6,857 nt of DNA from Actinomycetes bacterium (GTDB lineage: Bacteria > Actinomycetota > Actinomycetes > Propionibacteriales > Propionibacteriaceae), in assembly GCA_029778515.1 (NCBI GenBank), contig JAKOQD010000324.1, positions 1-6,857 on the forward strand, given 5' to 3'. Position 1 is the stretch's first letter; every line of letters begins with the position of its first letter. Made by a program: the position numbers and the translations under genes. Below, one piece after another: positions 1 to 6,829 of the stretch. The notes under the pieces are model-generated. The model searched no databases. It was not told where the DNA came from and saw only the letters and a list, made by a program, of their open reading frames with translations.

Positions 1-935
1 CGGATCCCGTCCAGCACCGCCGGCACCGCCTCCCCGTGGGCGCGAATCTGGACCGCGACCTCAGCTTGTGCAACTGGGGAACCAGTCCACCGCTGCCGGT
101 CCACCTCGAACCCTGACACGCGCAATAGCACTGGCGGACCGACCAGCACGACGTTGCTCGCGACATCGACATCGACCACGTAACGCGCGGCACCATCGGC
201 CGCAGGCTGCTGCAAGCGCAGCCCTCGTCGCTGGCCGACCGTGAAACCGATCGCGCCCGGGTGTTTCCCGAGTTCCTCACCAGTGATGGCATCGACGATC
301 GGACCCGGTTCACCGCCCTCGCGTGCCCGCAGGAAACCCCGGGTGTCGCCGTCGGGGATGAAGCAGATGTCGTGACTGTCCGGCTTGTCGGCGACCAGCA
401 ATCCGCGCTGCGCCGCCTCGGCCCGCACTTCCGGCTTGTGGCTGTCACCCAGCGGGAACAGGGACGCGGCGAGCTGCTCCGCGTCGAGCACGGCCAGCAC
501 GTACGACTGGTCCTTGTCCGGGTCAACCGCCCGGTACAGGTGACCGTCCACGAGCCGCGCGTAATGCCCCGTGCCGACCGCGTCGAAACCCAGCGCCCGC
601 GCCCGGTCGAGAACCGCGGCGAACTTGATGTGCTGATTGCACGCCACACAGGGGTTGGGCGTGCGGCCGGCCCGGTACTCGGCGAGGAAGTCCTCGACCA
701 CGTCCTCCCGGAACCTCTCCGCAAAGTCCCAGACATAGAACGGGATGCCGAGCACGTCCGCGGCCCGCCGGGCGTCGTGAACGTCCTCCAGCGTGCAACA
801 GCCGCGCCCCCCTCCGGCATAACGCTTCTCCGCCAGGGCGAGATGCACACCCGTGACATCGTGGCCGGCGTCGACCAGGCGAGCAGCGGCCACGGCGGAA
901 TCCACCCCGCCCGACAGTGCCGCGATCACTCTCAT
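1..935 (-). CDS. mnmA: tRNA-specific 2-thiouridylase MnmA (TrmU), C-terminus cut by window edge
   Basis: MnmA adenylates U34 of Lys, Glu and Gln tRNAs with ATP and then replaces the 2-oxygen with sulfur delivered from a cysteine desulfurase; it is cytoplasmic. The first 311 codons are present and the frame is open to base 1; family members are usually about 360 residues, so roughly 50 C-terminal residues lie outside. Visible marks are the N-terminal PP-loop SGGVDS at residues 8-13 (ATP pyrophosphatase fold), GCCTLED near 45-51, TPNPCVACN at 92-100 followed by IKF, GTGHYAR at 121-127, and DICFIP at 189-194. Cys99 and Cys191 correspond to the two catalytic cysteines known from E. coli MnmA. The VGQRRGL segment near 233-239 begins the central domain. 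The ATG at 933-935 overlaps the stop codon of the upstream cysteine desulfurase gene as ATGA, with no good Shine-Dalgarno of its own, so translational coupling is likely. The extra Cys46-Cys47 pair is, to my knowledge, common in actinobacterial members. Identification is very secure. Confidence 0.96.
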   Translation of the reverse strand, partial: MRVIAALSGGVDSAVAAARLVDAGHDVTGVHLALAEKRYAGGGRGCCTLEDVHDARRAADVLGIPFYVWDFAERFREDVVEDFLAEYRAGRTPNPCVACNQHIKFAAVLDRARALGFDAVGTGHYARLVDGHLYRAVDPDKDQSYVLAVLDAEQLAASLFPLGDSHKPEVRAEAAQRGLLVADKPDSHDICFIPDGDTRGFLRAREGGEPGPIVDAITGEELGKHPGAIGFTVGQRRGLRLQQPAADGAARYVVDVDVASNVVLVGPPVLLRVSGFEVDRQRWTGSPVAQAEVAVQIRAHGEAVPAVLDGI

Positions 936-2035
936 TTCAGGCCCGCCCGGCGGGCCCGTTCCACCGCGCCCGGCAAGGCAGCCAGCAGCGCGTCCACGTC
1001 CGCCTGGGTGGAGGCCCAGCCGAGCGAGAACCGCAGCGACGAGCGAGCCAGCCCTTCCGGCGCACCCATGGCCATGAGCACGTGGCTCGGCTGCGGAATC
1101 CCGGCCGTACACGCCGAGCCGGTGGACACCGCGATGCCGGCGGCGTCGAGCAGCATCAGCAGGGCATCTCCAGGACAACCCGGGAACGAGAAGTGCGCGT
1201 TGTGCGGCAGCCGGTTCTCAGGATCACCGTTGAGTACAGCGTCCGGGACCACCCGCTGAACCCCGTCGATGAGCGCGTCTCGCAGTGGTTGGACATCTAC
1301 CACCGGTGCGGCAAGAGCTGCAGCGAAGCCCGCTATGCCGGCGGCGTCCACAGTTCCCGAGCGGACGTCGCGCTCCTGCCCACCGCCGTGCAGCAGCGGC
1401 TGCACCGCCAACGAGCGGTCGAGGACGAGCACACCCACCCCAACCGGTCCGCCCACCTTGTGCGCCGAGAGAGCCACCGATGGTACGCCCGCGACGTCGA
1501 GGTCGAGCTGGCCGAGCATCTGCACGGCGTCGCTGTGCAACGGGATTCCGCGCCGTTTGCACAAATCGGCGATCTGCGCGATCGGCTGGATCGTGCCCAC
1601 CTCGTTGTTGGCCCACATCACAGCGACGAGCGCGACGTCGTCGTCGAGCATTTGCTCCAGGATGTCCACCTGCACCCGGCCCAAGCAGTCCACCGGGATC
1701 GCCTCCACCTGGCACCCGGTGAGCGCTTGGGCCGGATCCAACACCGCGTGATGTTCGATCGAAGAGATCAACACGCGGCGCTTCTCGCCTGCCGCCGGAA
1801 TCCCCTTCAGCGCGAGGTTGTCGGCCTCGGTACCGCCGGAGGTGAAGATGAGGTCCCCGGGCTTCGCGCCGATCAACGCCGCGATCTGTTCCCGGCTCTC
1901 CTCGACCACCCGCCGTGCAGCACGGCCCGCGGTGTGCAGGCTGGAAGGATTACCGACCAGGTCCCACTGGGCGAGCATCGCCTCCCTGGCCTCAGGGCGC
2001 AGCGGGGCTGTGGCCGCGTAGTCCAGGTAGTGCAC
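932..2035 (-). CDS. iscS: cysteine desulfurase, IscS/NifS family (aminotransferase class V)
   Basis: This PLP enzyme converts L-cysteine to L-alanine and holds the sulfur as a persulfide for transfer to acceptors; here the adjacent mnmA makes tRNA thiolation an obvious use, and Fe-S cluster assembly is possible. The 367 residues are a normal family length. The PLP lysine is Lys193 in SAHKVGGP; His95 in the EHH motif, Asp169 and Gln172 (DAVQ) fit the cofactor pocket; Cys309 in STGSACTAG is the catalytic cysteine on the mobile loop; Arg335 in SLRFSLG fits the substrate-carboxylate arginine. [13 protein letters not shown] at 217-228 is the family's other PLP-site block. It resembles M. tuberculosis IscS (Rv3025c), also followed by trmU. 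The start is GTG at 2033-2035: an in-frame TGA lies two codons upstream, and the conserved YLDYAAT begins at residue 3. No convincing Shine-Dalgarno precedes it. The gene shares four bases with mnmA. The symbol iscS follows mycobacterial usage; the sequence alone does not settle which acceptors it serves. Confidence 0.95.
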   Translation of the reverse strand: MHYLDYAATAPLRPEAREAMLAQWDLVGNPSSLHTAGRAARRVVEESREQIAALIGAKPGDLIFTSGGTEADNLALKGIPAAGEKRRVLISSIEHHAVLDPAQALTGCQVEAIPVDCLGRVQVDILEQMLDDDVALVAVMWANNEVGTIQPIAQIADLCKRRGIPLHSDAVQMLGQLDLDVAGVPSVALSAHKVGGPVGVGVLVLDRSLAVQPLLHGGGQERDVRSGTVDAAGIAGFAAALAAPVVDVQPLRDALIDGVQRVVPDAVLNGDPENRLPHNAHFSFPGCPGDALLMLLDAAGIAVSTGSACTAGIPQPSHVLMAMGAPEGLARSSLRFSLGWASTQADVDALLAALPGAVERARRAGLK

Positions 2036-2047
2036 TCGTCAATGGTA
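2035..2047 (-). promoter_or_regulatory. possible leaderless promoter of iscS (-10 TACCAT)
   Basis: On the minus strand, TACCAT (2042-2047) fits the actinobacterial -10 pattern TANNNT. Its last T is 7 bases before the G of the GTG start, which is the distance expected if transcription begins on the start codon itself. No purine-rich Shine-Dalgarno lies before the GTG and no good -35 hexamer is visible. Leaderless mRNAs are common in actinobacteria. This is an inference from spacing and motif only. Confidence 0.35.
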
Positions 2048-2086
2048 GGCGCGGTTGGTTAGCCCGGATCTTTCAGGATGAAACGG

Positions 2087-2177
2087 CAATCCGTTAGCAC
2101 GCTGGGCATCGGTGAGCACTACGGTCGCCAAAAACCCGTCCGTAACGCTAACGGATGCCCGGAATGCTCACGGATTG
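2087..2177. repeat. long imperfect inverted repeat made of four 19-base units
   Basis: Bases 2087-2127 pair with 2137-2177 over 41 positions with 8 mismatches and one G-T pair, leaving a loop of 9 bases. Each arm is itself two head-to-tail 19-base units. Plus-strand units are ATCCGTTAGCACGCTGGGC (2089-2107) and ATCGGTGAGCACTACGGTC (2108-2126). Minus-strand units are ATCCGTGAGCATTCCGGGC (2175 to 2157) and ATCCGTTAGCGTTACGGAC (2156 to 2138). The shared core is ATCCGT(T/G)AGC. The structure begins 34 bases past the glgP stop, so the transcript would form a large hairpin there and it may end or protect the glgP message, although no U-rich tract follows. A related pair of units appears at the right edge of the window. 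It resembles a dispersed intergenic palindromic repeat rather than a gene. No coding function is supported. Confidence 0.8.
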
Positions 2178-2210
2178 GTCATGCCGGCCGGGCACGTTGA
2201 GAGATCCGGC

Positions 2211-4661
2211 TTAGCGCCCCACCGGGACCGGGGGCACGTGCCAGATGCGCTCGAGGTAGTCCTGGATCGAACGGTCGGAGGAGAAGAAGCCCGAGCGGGC
2301 GATGTTGTGCACGACCATCGCGTTCCAGCGCTTCGGGTCCGCCCAGACCTTGTCCACCTCGTCCTGCGCCGCGATGTAGGAGCCGAAGTCGGCCAGCACC
2401 ATGTAGGGGTCGCTGCGCAGCAACGAGTCGACGACGTGGCCGAACGCGAACGACTTGCCGCCGGAGTAATCACCGTGGCTGATCGCGTCCAGAGCCCGGC
2501 GTAGAACCGGATCCTCGTCGTAGTGCTTCCACGGCGCGTAGCCGGCCTCCTGCGCGGCGTGAGCCTCCTGCTCGGTCATCCCGAACAGGAAGAAGTTGTC
2601 CGGTCCCACCAGGTCGCGGATCTCGATGTTCGCGCCGTCCAGGGTGCCGATGGTGAGCGCGCCGTTGAGGGCGAACTTCATGTTCCCGGTCCCGGATGCC
2701 TCCTTGCCGGCCATCGAGATCTGCTCGGAGAGGTCGCAGGCCGGGATCAAGGTTTCGGCCAGCGTCACGTTGTAGTTGGGCGGGAAGACGATCTGTAGTT
2801 GACCGTCGGCGCGCTTGTCCTGGGCGATCGTGCGCGACACCGAGTTCATCAGGCCGATGATCTCCTTGGCCATGGCATAGCCCGGCGCGGCCTTGGCCCC
2901 GAACAGCACCGTGCGCGGCGTGATCTCCTGGCCGTCCATCAACCGTTGGTGCAGCACCACGACGTGCAGCAGCTTGAGCAACTGCCGCTTGTACTCGTGT
3001 AGCCGTTTCACCATCGCGTCGAACATCGTGTCGACCTCGAGCAGGATGCCGTCCCGCTTCTTGAGCGTGTCGGCCAGCCGGACCTTGTTCTCCCGCTTGA
3101 TCCGCGCGATGACGGCCAGGAACTCCTCGTCGTCGGCGAACTGGTCGAGGTCGCGCAGACGCTCGAGATCTGTCACCCATTCCGGACCGATCTTGTAGGT
3201 GATCAGCGCGGACAGTTCCGGATTCGCGAGCTTCAGGAAGCGGCGCGGTGTCACGCCATTGGTGACGTTGGTGAAGCGGTCGGGGTACATCTCGGCGAAG
3301 TCCGGCAGCACCCGCTCGCGCAGCAGTCTGCTGTGGAGTTCGGCCACGCCGTTCACCTTGCTGCTGCCGACGCTGGCCAGATAGGCCATCCGGACGGCAC
3401 GGACCGGGTGCTCCTCGATGATCGACATGCGGCGCACACGCCAGTCGTTGCCGGGGAAGGAGTCGGCGACTTCGGCCAGGAACGTGGAATTGATGCGGTA
3501 AATGATGTCCATGTGCCGGGGCAGCAGTTCCTCGATCAGATCGACCGGCCACACCTCCAGCGCCTCCGGCAGCAACGTGTGACACGTGTAGGCGAAGCAC
3601 TGTCGCGTGACGTTCCACGCCTCCTCCCAGCGCAGGCCGTTCTCGTCCATCAGCACCCGCATGAGTTCTGGGATCGCAATCACCGGGTGGGTGTCGTTGA
3701 GCTGGAAGATCACCCGCTCGTGCAGGCGCCGCAGGTCGAAGTCGCTGGGCAGGACGTTGTGGATGAAGTCGTGAATCGAGGCCGCCACGAAGAAGTACTG
3801 CTGCTGCAGGCGCAGGCGCTTACCCGCCGGGGTCGAGTCCTCCGGATACAACACCTTCGAGATCGACTCTGCCTCCGTCTGCTCGGCCACCGCCGCTTGG
3901 AAGTCACCGGAGTTGAACTCCTCGAGGTCCAGTTTCTCCGCGGCTTGCGCGCGCCACAAACGCAACGTGTTCACCGCGTCCGAGCGATAACCGGGGACCA
4001 TGTAGTTGTACGGCACGGCCAGGATCTGCGTGGCCGGTAGCCACTCGGCCCGGTCGCCGTTGCCCTTGGTCACGGTGCCGCCGAAGCCGACGTTGACCGC
4101 CATCTCCGGGTGCGGAAACTCCCACGGATTACCCATCCGCAGCCACGAGTCCGGAACCTCGACCTGCCGGCCGTCCTCGGTGAACTGCTGCTGGAAGATG
4201 CCGTACTCGTACCGGATGCCGTAACCGACAGCAGGGATCTGCATCGTCGCCAGCGAGTCCAGGAAGCAGGCTGCCAGCCGGCCCAGACCACCGTTTCCCA
4301 GTCCTGGCTCCACCTCGTACTCGCGCAGGTCGTCGAGGTCGAGGTCCAGGGAGGCCAACGCGTGCCGGGCGGTCGCCTGCAGGTTCGTGGCCAGCAGCGC
4401 GTTGTCCAGCTGCCGGCCCAACAGGTACTCGGCGGAGAGGTAGACCACCGCTTTGGAGCCCTTGCTGATCTGGGTGTCGAGGGTGTCGATCCAGCGCGAG
4501 ATCAGCGCCTGCCGGACAGTACTGGCCAGCGCCTTGTACAGGTCAGTAGGCGTCGCGCGGGCGAAGTCGACCCCCTGGCCGAACCGCAGTTCCTCGGTGA
4601 ATTCCCGGGCGAACTTCTCGGGGTCGTACAGGTTGGGTCCCGGGCGTTGGCTGCGTGTCAC
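2211..4661 (-). CDS. glgP: glycogen/maltodextrin phosphorylase (GT35)
   Basis: The enzyme removes glucose units from the non-reducing ends of alpha-1,4-glucans with phosphate, giving glucose-1-phosphate; it is cytoplasmic and uses PLP. The 816-residue length matches the E. coli GlgP/MalP and animal type. The cofactor lysine is Lys662 in the family signature EASGTGNMKFALN (654-666). The glycine-rich loop EPGLGNGGLGRLA is at 118-130, LNDTHP at 321-326, and VKRLHEYKRQ at 551-560 carries the Lys-Arg pair that contacts phosphate in this family. GTLDGANIEI (672-681) and the C-terminal NIARSGFFSSDRSI block (786-799) are also intact. No extended N-terminal regulatory tail like that of animal enzymes is seen. 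The start is GTG at 4659-4661, preceded by GGAAGGA at a 6-base spacing. No other glycogen gene adjoins it, and both flanks are long gaps with repeats, so it is probably a single-gene transcript. Preference for glycogen versus maltodextrin cannot be judged from sequence. Confidence 0.96.
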   Translation of the reverse strand: MTRSQRPGPNLYDPEKFAREFTEELRFGQGVDFARATPTDLYKALASTVRQALISRWIDTLDTQISKGSKAVVYLSAEYLLGRQLDNALLATNLQATARHALASLDLDLDDLREYEVEPGLGNGGLGRLAACFLDSLATMQIPAVGYGIRYEYGIFQQQFTEDGRQVEVPDSWLRMGNPWEFPHPEMAVNVGFGGTVTKGNGDRAEWLPATQILAVPYNYMVPGYRSDAVNTLRLWRAQAAEKLDLEEFNSGDFQAAVAEQTEAESISKVLYPEDSTPAGKRLRLQQQYFFVAASIHDFIHNVLPSDFDLRRLHERVIFQLNDTHPVIAIPELMRVLMDENGLRWEEAWNVTRQCFAYTCHTLLPEALEVWPVDLIEELLPRHMDIIYRINSTFLAEVADSFPGNDWRVRRMSIIEEHPVRAVRMAYLASVGSSKVNGVAELHSRLLRERVLPDFAEMYPDRFTNVTNGVTPRRFLKLANPELSALITYKIGPEWVTDLERLRDLDQFADDEEFLAVIARIKRENKVRLADTLKKRDGILLEVDTMFDAMVKRLHEYKRQLLKLLHVVVLHQRLMDGQEITPRTVLFGAKAAPGYAMAKEIIGLMNSVSRTIAQDKRADGQLQIVFPPNYNVTLAETLIPACDLSEQISMAGKEASGTGNMKFALNGALTIGTLDGANIEIRDLVGPDNFFLFGMTEQEAHAAQEAGYAPWKHYDEDPVLRRALDAISHGDYSGGKSFAFGHVVDSLLRSDPYMVLADFGSYIAAQDEVDKVWADPKRWNAMVVHNIARSGFFSSDRSIQDYLERIWHVPPVPVGR

Positions 4662-4667
4662 TGGGGG

Positions 4668-4674
4668 TCCTTCC
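4668..4674 (-). promoter_or_regulatory. ribosome binding site of glgP
   Basis: GGAAGGA on the minus strand ends 6 bases before the GTG start at 4661. It decides the GTG as start, since no in-frame ATG lies close by. Confidence 0.75.
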
Positions 4675-4692
4675 GACGTGGTTCAAAGGGCA

Positions 4693-4698
4693 ACGATA
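4693..4698 (-). promoter_or_regulatory. candidate -10 hexamer for glgP (TATCGT)
   Basis: TATCGT on the minus strand fits TANNNT and lies 31 bases upstream of the GTG start, leaving room for a short leader that includes the ribosome binding site. No convincing -35 hexamer is seen at 16-18 bases upstream. The assignment is tentative. Confidence 0.25.
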
Positions 4699-4804
4699 CG
4701 CGGGCGGTCTACCCGATCCGCGAACGGCGTCGCACCGCGTCCCAGCTGGCCCTCAAATGCCGGGATGATCGCGATCGACATTCCTGGAGACCGCCGCGAG
4801 GGCC

Positions 4805-4913
4805 GCAGACGTTGCGATCGGGGCCATATATGACCCGAATCCACCGCTTTGTTCTGGACCCTTCGACAAACGCGTGGATCGGGGTCACATATGGCCCGGA
4901 TCCGTGCGTTTGT
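4805..4913. repeat. two tandem copies of a ~48-base palindrome with an ATAT core
   Basis: Copy two (4866-4913) is an almost complete palindrome centred between 4889 and 4890: 24-base halves with two mismatches and three G-T pairs, beginning ACAAACG and ending CGTTTGT, with CACATATG at the centre. Copy one (4805-4852) is centred at 4828/4829, 61 bases away, and matches copy two at 33 of 48 positions; its outer left half is more diverged. The right half of copy one also pairs with the left half of copy two (4821-4852 with 4866-4897, 26 of 32 positions), so alternative hairpins can form. The conserved middle reads ATCGGGG(C/T)CA on one side and ATATG(A/G)CCCG on the other. At about 58 % GC, copy two is poorer in GC than the flanking genes. 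It could be a repetitive extragenic palindrome, an operator array or an RNA structure in the etfA 3' region. Confidence 0.75.
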
Positions 4914-4924
4914 GCCCGAATACA

Positions 4925-4963
4925 CCGCGACCCCGCCGCCCACGAAGGGTGACGGGGTCGCGG
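4925..4963 (-). terminator. strong hairpin after etfA, likely terminator
   Basis: CCGCGACCCCG (4925-4935) pairs perfectly over 11 bases with CGGGGTCGCGG (4953-4963), around a 17-base loop that can itself fold as CCC/GGG (4939-4941 with 4947-4949). It starts 11 bases past the etfA stop codon. No run of U follows on the minus strand, as is common for terminators in high-GC actinobacteria. Confidence 0.7.
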
Positions 4964-4974
4964 CGTGCGTTGAA

Positions 4975-5928
4975 TCAGCCCTTGCGCTTGCCGATCTCCT
5001 CGGTCAGCTGCGGCACGACCTGGAACAGGTCACCCACCACGCCGTAGTCGGCGAGCTCGAAGATCGGAGCCTCGGGGTCCTTGTTGACCACGACGATCGT
5101 CTTCGAGGTCTGCATGCCGGCGCGGTGCTGAATGGCACCGGAGATGCCGTTGGCGATGTACAGCTGCGGGGACACGGTCTTGCCGGTCTGCCCCACCTGG
5201 TACTGGTGGGGGTACCAGCCGGCGTCGGTCGCGGCACGCGAGGCACCGACTGCGCCACCGAGGGAGTCGGCCAACTTCTCGATGACCTCGAAGCCTTCCG
5301 GACCGCCCACGCCACGTCCGCCGGAAACCACGATCGCGGCCTCAGCGAGCTCCGGGCGGGCACCCTTCTCCTCGGTCACCCGGTCGGTGACCTTCGCAGC
5401 GGTCGCCTGCGGGCTCAAGGCCACGGTCACGTCCTGGCGCGTTCCGGCGGCCGGGGCGGCCTCGGGTGCGGCGGAGTTCGGCCGGACCGTGATGATCGGG
5501 GTGCCGCTGGTCACCTTCGAGTGCACGATCGTGGAGCCACCGAAGATGGACTGGGTCGCGACCAACTCGGGGCTGATCCCGACGGCGTCGGTGATCACGC
5601 CGCTGTTGGCCTTGATGGCCAGCCGGCCGGCGATCTCCTTGCCCTCCGCAGTGGAGGGGATTAGGACTGCTGCCGGCGACTTCTCGGCCACCAGCTGTGC
5701 GAGCAGTTCGGCCTTCGGCGCCACGACATAGTCGGACAACTCGGCGGCGTCGGCGACGTACACGGTCGCAGCGCCGTACTCGGCCAGCGTCTGCAGAGCG
5801 GTGTCAGCGCCGTTGCCCACGAACACCGCTGACGGTTCGCCCAGGGAACGGGCCAGGGTCAGCAGCTCGAGGCTCACCTTCTTGACCGCGCCGTCGACGT
5901 GGTCGACGAGAACGAGGATTTCAGCCAT
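4975..5928 (-). CDS. etfA: electron transfer flavoprotein alpha subunit (EtfA/FixB)
   Basis: EtfA carries the FAD of the EtfAB heterodimer, which in most bacteria takes electrons from acyl-CoA dehydrogenases and hands them to ETF-quinone oxidoreductase. The 317 residues are typical. The N-terminal domain (about 1-185) has the ETF Rossmann-like fold, starting [10 protein letters not shown]. The C-terminal FAD domain shows [12 protein letters not shown] (202-213), [11 protein letters not shown] (228-238), GQTGK (246-250), GISGAIQH (261-268), NKDPEAPIF (282-290) and a YGVVGDL block (295-301), all the usual FAD-contacting segments. An Ala/Pro-rich stretch at 152-162 looks like a flexible linker loop. 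The ATG is preceded by AAGGAG, which overlaps the etfB stop, so the two genes are co-transcribed and expressed together. A strong hairpin follows at once. The mycobacterial counterpart is named fixB. Whether this pair is a simple or an electron-bifurcating ETF cannot be settled here, but no fixC or fixX homologue adjoins it in the window. Confidence 0.96.
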   Translation of the reverse strand: MAEILVLVDHVDGAVKKVSLELLTLARSLGEPSAVFVGNGADTALQTLAEYGAATVYVADAAELSDYVVAPKAELLAQLVAEKSPAAVLIPSTAEGKEIAGRLAIKANSGVITDAVGISPELVATQSIFGGSTIVHSKVTSGTPIITVRPNSAAPEAAPAAGTRQDVTVALSPQATAAKVTDRVTEEKGARPELAEAAIVVSGGRGVGGPEGFEVIEKLADSLGGAVGASRAATDAGWYPHQYQVGQTGKTVSPQLYIANGISGAIQHRAGMQTSKTIVVVNKDPEAPIFELADYGVVGDLFQVVPQLTEEIGKRKG

Positions 5929-5937
5929 TCTTCGTAT

Positions 5938-5943
5938 CTCCTT
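5938..5943 (-). promoter_or_regulatory. ribosome binding site of etfA inside the etfB stop
   Basis: AAGGAG on the minus strand shares two bases with the TAA stop of etfB and lies 9 bases before the etfA ATG. A ribosome finishing etfB would sit on this site, which favours coupled synthesis of the two subunits. Confidence 0.8.
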
Positions 5944-6724
5944 AGATGAACTTCTGCTCGGACAGGTAGTCGGCGATCTTCACGCCGCCGTCACCCTCGT
6001 CGGTGACGATCGTGCCAGCGGCCCGCGGCGGGGCGGCCGCGAACTCGGCTACCTCGCTCCAGGCAGCACCCAGTCCGACCGCGGCGGCCTCGATGCCGGC
6101 GTCGGCCAGGCTGATCGTTTCGACCGGCTTCTTCTTGGCGGCCATGATCCCCTTGAACGAGGGGTAGCGGGGCTCGTTGATCTTCTCCACGACACTGACC
6201 ACGGCCGGGGTGCTCGCCTCGACCACGTCGTAGCCGTAGTCGGTCAGGCGGTGCGCCTTGACGGTCCCGTCACCGGGGGCCTCCACCTTGTTGGCGAAGG
6301 TCAGTTGCGGCAGGCCGAGCCGCTCGGCCACCATGGCCGGCACGACGCTCATGCGGGCGTCGGTGGACTCCGAACCGAACAGGATCAGGTCGGCGCCGCG
6401 GTCCTTGAGCACGGTGGCAATTGCCAGCGAGGTGGCGACAGCGTCGGAGCCGGCCAACCCGTCGTCCTGCACGTGAATGCCGGCGTCGGCGCCCATGCTC
6501 AGCGCCTTGCGGATGGTTTCGGTGGACTGCGAGGGGCCCATGGACAGCACGGTCACCTCGCCGCTGGTCGCCTCGGCGATCTTCAGCGCTTCCTCGACGG
6601 CGTATTCGTCGAGTTCGTTCATGACGCCGTCGACCGATTCCCGGTCGAGGGTCTTGGTTGCGGGGTCGAGCTTCTTCTCCGACCAGGTGTCGGGCACCTG
6701 CTTGACGCAGACGACGATCTTCAT
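5942..6724 (-). CDS. etfB: electron transfer flavoprotein beta subunit (EtfB/FixA)
   Basis: EtfB is the partner subunit that binds AMP (or a redox flavin in bifurcating types) and docks on dehydrogenases. The protein is 260 residues, the normal length, beginning MKIVVCVKQVPD. The family signature lies at HRLTDYGYDVVEASTPAVVSV-like residues 158-178. The nucleotide-binding region includes LSMGADAGIHV (75-85) and LFGSESTDARMSVVPAMVAERLG in the 115-137 stretch. NEPRYPSFKGIMAAKKKP (183-200) is the conserved recognition-loop region that contacts partner dehydrogenases. I chose the ATG at 6722-6724 over an upstream in-frame ATG at 6758-6760, because the conserved N-terminus starts here and AGGAGG lies 11 bases before it; the 12 extra residues of the longer version would include the ribosome binding site and match nothing conserved. 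It is first in the operon with etfA, 13 bases away. Confidence 0.96.
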   Translation of the reverse strand: MKIVVCVKQVPDTWSEKKLDPATKTLDRESVDGVMNELDEYAVEEALKIAEATSGEVTVLSMGPSQSTETIRKALSMGADAGIHVQDDGLAGSDAVATSLAIATVLKDRGADLILFGSESTDARMSVVPAMVAERLGLPQLTFANKVEAPGDGTVKAHRLTDYGYDVVEASTPAVVSVVEKINEPRYPSFKGIMAAKKKPVETISLADAGIEAAAVGLGAAWSEVAEFAAAPPRAAGTIVTDEGDGGVKIADYLSEQKFI

Positions 6725-6735
6725 GCGGTCAACGA

Positions 6736-6741
6736 CCTCCT
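6736..6741 (-). promoter_or_regulatory. ribosome binding site of etfB
   Basis: A perfect AGGAGG on the minus strand lies 11 bases before the ATG at 6724. The spacing is slightly long, but there is no alternative start codon between them, and the site rules out the longer reading frame from 6760. Confidence 0.75.
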
Positions 6742-6775
6742 CGGGCTGCTTAGGGTGCACAAGGCACTTTCTGCA

Positions 6776-6781
6776 ATGTTA
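6776..6781 (-). promoter_or_regulatory. candidate -10 hexamer for etfBA (TAACAT)
   Basis: TAACAT on the minus strand fits TANNNT and would give a leader of about 45 bases. No good -35 hexamer is found at the usual distance. This is the best candidate in the 133 bases upstream of etfB, but it rests on motif match alone. Confidence 0.3.
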
Positions 6782-6829
6782 CTCGCCAGTAGCAACCACG
6801 CCCGAGGGGGTCCCGCCGCCCCCACGCCG

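Larger units (their letters stand above)
4662..4974. other. 313-base intergenic region between etfA and glgP
   Basis: Read in the direction of transcription, this gap holds a hairpin directly after etfA (4925-4963), two tandem palindromes (4805-4913), about 105 bases without a recognised element, a candidate glgP -10 hexamer (4693-4698) and the glgP ribosome binding site (4668-4674). A perfect 10-base palindrome, GATCGCGATC, lies at 4767-4776 and may be chance in GC-rich DNA. A minus-strand open frame at 4683-4943 crosses the hairpin loop, the palindromes and the promoter region and looks like a by-product of the repeats, so I do not call a gene here. Confidence 0.7.

Noticed and set aside
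261..1259. Plus-strand 332-codon open frame opposite mnmA and the end of iscS
   Set aside because: It is a shadow frame: the minus strand encodes MnmA with its PP-loop and catalytic cysteines throughout this stretch.
917..2062. Plus-strand 381-codon open frame opposite the cysteine desulfurase gene
   Set aside because: It is antisense to a gene with all catalytic residues intact. Its composition is rich in Arg, His and Pro, as expected from the complement of GC-rich codons.
2112..2504. Plus-strand open frame beginning inside the 2087-2177 inverted repeat
   Set aside because: Its first part reads through repeat DNA and the rest is antisense to the conserved C-terminus of GlgP. No domain is visible.
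4681..4690. GGTTCAAA-like sequence resembling a tRNA T-loop
   Set aside because: No acceptor stem, D-arm or anticodon arm can be built around it, and it lies in the glgP leader.
4767..4776. Perfect GATCGCGATC palindrome upstream of glgP
   Set aside because: Ten-base palindromes of this composition are frequent in GC-rich DNA, there is no second copy nearby, and no regulator gene is adjacent.
4683..4943. Minus-strand 86-codon open frame from GTG across the etfA-glgP gap
   Set aside because: It has no ribosome binding site, starts in the terminator loop, runs through both palindromes and over the glgP -10 region, and has no recognisable domain. Its repeated-looking peptide segments simply reflect the DNA repeats.
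6806..6823. GGGGG/CCCCC hairpin upstream of etfB
   Set aside because: It has only five contiguous pairs with an 8-base loop in C/G-rich DNA, with no U tract and no gene end nearby in the window. Chance is an adequate explanation.
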